From contig NZ_JADEWY010000062.1 of NCBI RefSeq assembly GCF_015207375.1, positions 1-37,489 on the forward strand: a stretch of 37,489 nt of DNA, given 5' to 3'. The position numbers and the translations under genes were made by a program. Below the pieces are notes generated by a model, which was not told the DNA's origin, ran no database searches, and saw nothing but the letters and a program-made list of their open reading frames with translations. Each line of letters starts with the position of its first letter. Position 1 is the stretch's first letter. This document shows positions 35,658-37,489 of this stretch, in pieces. Source of the DNA: Coleofasciculus sp. LEGE 07092. GTDB taxonomy: Bacteria; Cyanobacteriota; Cyanobacteriia; Cyanobacteriales; Coleofasciculaceae.

Positions 35658-35859
35658 GCTCATTTAATCTAGTTCAGCTTTCAGCCAATAGCTCTCGACT
35701 CTCAGTGATCTGAAGTTATAAGTTTCCCGACACCTGATAGTAGGGAGCACCCTACAAGAGCTGATAAATGTGCCAGCATCCTGCTAGGTTCTTGAGGAAA
35801 CACCCTCTTTTAGAGCTAGCACTAATGGCTGAGTGTTGTTCGCTAATTTTCAATAGCTC

Positions 35860-37489
35860 ATGAGCAATCAACGCCCACCAGCATCCTCTGGCGAGGATGA
35901 TCGATTAGCCTGTTTCCCCTATGGTGTTGGTCACAGTGCGGAGGGAGTTTGTTTGCTAGTGCAGATGGGGCCGCACCGCATTCTTCTTGATTGTGGATTA
36001 AACGACATTTCACCCCTACAAGCGGCAGGCAGTCCACCAGCAGATGTAGTGTTGTGCAGCCATGCCCATAGTGATCATGCTCAGGGATTGTTAGCCCTTC
36101 ATAACGCTTTCCCACAGCTACCGATTTATGCCAGTGAAGTCACCACTCAGTTATTGCCCCTCAACTGGCTTGATGTGCGACCCGAGGACGTGCCTCGATT
36201 CTGTCAGGCATTGCCTTGGCAAACGCCGATTGAATTCCGAGAGGGTCTGAGTGCCCAATTGTTTCCTGCTGGACATTTACCAGGAGCAGCGGCAATTTTG
36301 CTGACCTATACCGCTCCCCATCGAACTTACCGACTTTTTTACACGGGTGACTTCTTTTTGTCAAATGCGCGGTTAGTAGAGGGGTTGTCAGTTGAAGCCT
36401 TGCGGGGTACACAGCCAGATGTGCTGATTGTGGAGGGCAGTTACGGCACAGCTCGATATCCCCACCGACGCCAGCAGGAAAACCAGCTCGTGGAGCGAAT
36501 CGACCAAGCCCTTGCTGCTAAACGCTCCGTACTCTTACCCGTACCCACCTTAGGTTTAGGTCAAGAATTACTGATGCTGCTACGCAGCCACCATCAGTTT
36601 ACAGGTCGTAATCTAGATATTTGGGTAGACGGAACCGTAGCAAATGCCTGCGACGCTTACTTAGAACTGCTGCCGCATTTGCCAACATCCGTACAAAACT
36701 TTGCCCGCCATCAACCCCTCTTTTGGGACGAGCGAGTGCGCCCTCGAGTGCGTAGGCTAGATGAGCAACAGCAGCAAAACCTCGGTCAGACTCCCTGTAT
36801 TGTCTTGACCGACGAAACAGTTAACTTGAAGACTTATTGCGGTTCTGATCCGAGTCTTTGGGCAATTTTACGACCGGAACGACTTCGATATCCGTCCACT
36901 GTGAACGACACTGGCATCACGGGAGTGGAAACCTACCTGCTGACTGAGCACAACGATTGTATGGGAACCAATCAGTTGATTCACAATCTTCGCCCCCAGC
37001 ACGTTATTTTTATTCATGGCTCTCCAACCTACTTGGCTGATTTGGCGGGGTTGGAGGAGTTACAAAATCGCTACCACCTCCACACTCCAGGAAGAGGAAC
37101 TCTGGTAGAACTGCCCATTGGCGAAACATTCATACAGCCAGCACCGCCAGAACGAAATTATGAAGGGGAACTGACTGAGTTTGGCACTGTAGTTACAATT
37201 ACCTTACCAGAAGCGATCGCGGCTGATCCCCGGTGGCAAGACTTTGCCGATACCGGTTTAGTGGAAGCCCGTTGGCAAGGAGAAGAGCTAGTCTTACGGG
37301 GCTTATCACAACGCGAACTCCTCAGTCAGAGCAGCAATGCTAAGATGCCAGCCAATGTAGATTGCTGCGCTAACTGCCGTCACCAACGCGGTCAGAGGTG
37401 CTGGAATCCGGCTTCTCCTCTGTATGCCTTTAAGGTAACACCTGAAGGATACTGTCCAGTCTTTGAACCCATCGAATTTCCTACAGGGG
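35860..37489 (+). CDS. Metallo-beta-lactamase-fold protein with beta-CASP features and C-terminal Cys cluster (cut by window end)
   Basis: The frame stays open for 543 codons to the window edge. The metal site is complete: HAHSDH (His68, His70, Asp72, His73), His139 in PAGHLPGAAAILL and Asp164 in YTGDFF. IVEGSYG (Glu192) and FIHGSP (His386) match beta-CASP motifs A and C, so a nuclease acting on RNA or DNA is likely. It is not a typical RNase J: the C terminus instead holds Cys502, 503, 506, 514 and 532 (CCANCRHQRGQRCWNP, then GYC), a probable zinc or Fe-S site. ATG at 35860 has no strong ribosome site. The true stop lies beyond 37489, probably soon after. Confidence 0.87.
   Translation, partial: MSNQRPPASSGEDDRLACFPYGVGHSAEGVCLLVQMGPHRILLDCGLNDISPLQAAGSPPADVVLCSHAHSDHAQGLLALHNAFPQLPIYASEVTTQLLPLNWLDVRPEDVPRFCQALPWQTPIEFREGLSAQLFPAGHLPGAAAILLTYTAPHRTYRLFYTGDFFLSNARLVEGLSVEALRGTQPDVLIVEGSYGTARYPHRRQQENQLVERIDQALAAKRSVLLPVPTLGLGQELLMLLRSHHQFTGRNLDIWVDGTVANACDAYLELLPHLPTSVQNFARHQPLFWDERVRPRVRRLDEQQQQNLGQTPCIVLTDETVNLKTYCGSDPSLWAILRPERLRYPSTVNDTGITGVETYLLTEHNDCMGTNQLIHNLRPQHVIFIHGSPTYLADLAGLEELQNRYHLHTPGRGTLVELPIGETFIQPAPPERNYEGELTEFGTVVTITLPEAIAADPRWQDFADTGLVEARWQGEELVLRGLSQRELLSQSSNAKMPANVDCCANCRHQRGQRCWNPASPLYAFKVTPEGYCPVFEPIEFPTG

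Overview
The window looks like chromosome of a filamentous (Oscillatoriales- or Coleofasciculus-like) cyanobacterium. Support comes from the HIP1 octamer GCGATCGC scattered through coding and non-coding DNA, a carotenoid isomerase (crtH), a YggT/Ycf19 protein, an HHL1-like protein, Uma2 nucleases, zinc-ribbon Ser/Thr kinases, a PEP-CTERM protein, short tandem heptamers and dispersed palindromes. No rRNA, tRNA, CRISPR array, intact transposase or phage module was found.

Layout. 0-8.6 kb: a membrane Ser/Thr kinase, convergent alaS, a small conserved-looking ORF, a LysR regulator, a family-2 glycosyltransferase and a second, shorter Ser/Thr kinase. 8.6-9.2 kb: a decayed stretch with what looks like an internally deleted radical-SAM gene and a 25-codon signal-peptide-like stub. 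9.2-14.1 kb: HHL1-like protein, M3 oligopeptidase, a secreted cyanobacterial protein, then YggT, a glycine-zipper/coiled-coil protein and upp on the minus strand. 14.2-16.6 kb: a strong promoter plus intrinsic terminator that would define a free ~75-nt RNA, then crtH, then a gutted cytochrome P450. 16.6-18.4 kb: two divergent Uma2-type nucleases. 18.8-22.9 kb: ppsA with a terminator built from two HIP1 palindromes, a long AT-rich gap ending in a foldable element, and an exported PrxQ-type peroxiredoxin. 22.9-24.9 kb: a GHMP sugar kinase overlapping a sugar-1-phosphate uridylyltransferase, which looks like a two-step NDP-sugar salvage operon. 25.4-27.5 kb: a PEP-CTERM protein and an alpha/beta hydrolase. 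27.5-33.0 kb: CheB-like esterase, CheR-like methyltransferase with PAS domains and a repetitive coiled coil, a PAS histidine kinase, and a second paralogous kinase broken by one missing G. 33.0-37.5 kb: an exported PEBP-like lipoprotein, a TPR protein, a 40-residue single-span membrane protein and a metallo-beta-lactamase-fold protein that runs off the window.

How the genes work together. The clearest functional units are the kinase/uridylyltransferase pair (translationally coupled) and the CheB-CheR-PAS-histidine kinase run, whose order matches single-chain CheB/CheR/PAS/kinase sensors known from other bacteria. The rest is mostly monocistronic housekeeping, as is usual in cyanobacterial chromosomes. 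The most noteworthy unexplained items are the candidate sRNA upstream of crtH, the foldable element upstream of the peroxiredoxin, a dispersed 20-bp repeat sitting at the alaS stop codon and at the P450 breakpoint, and the radical-SAM relic.
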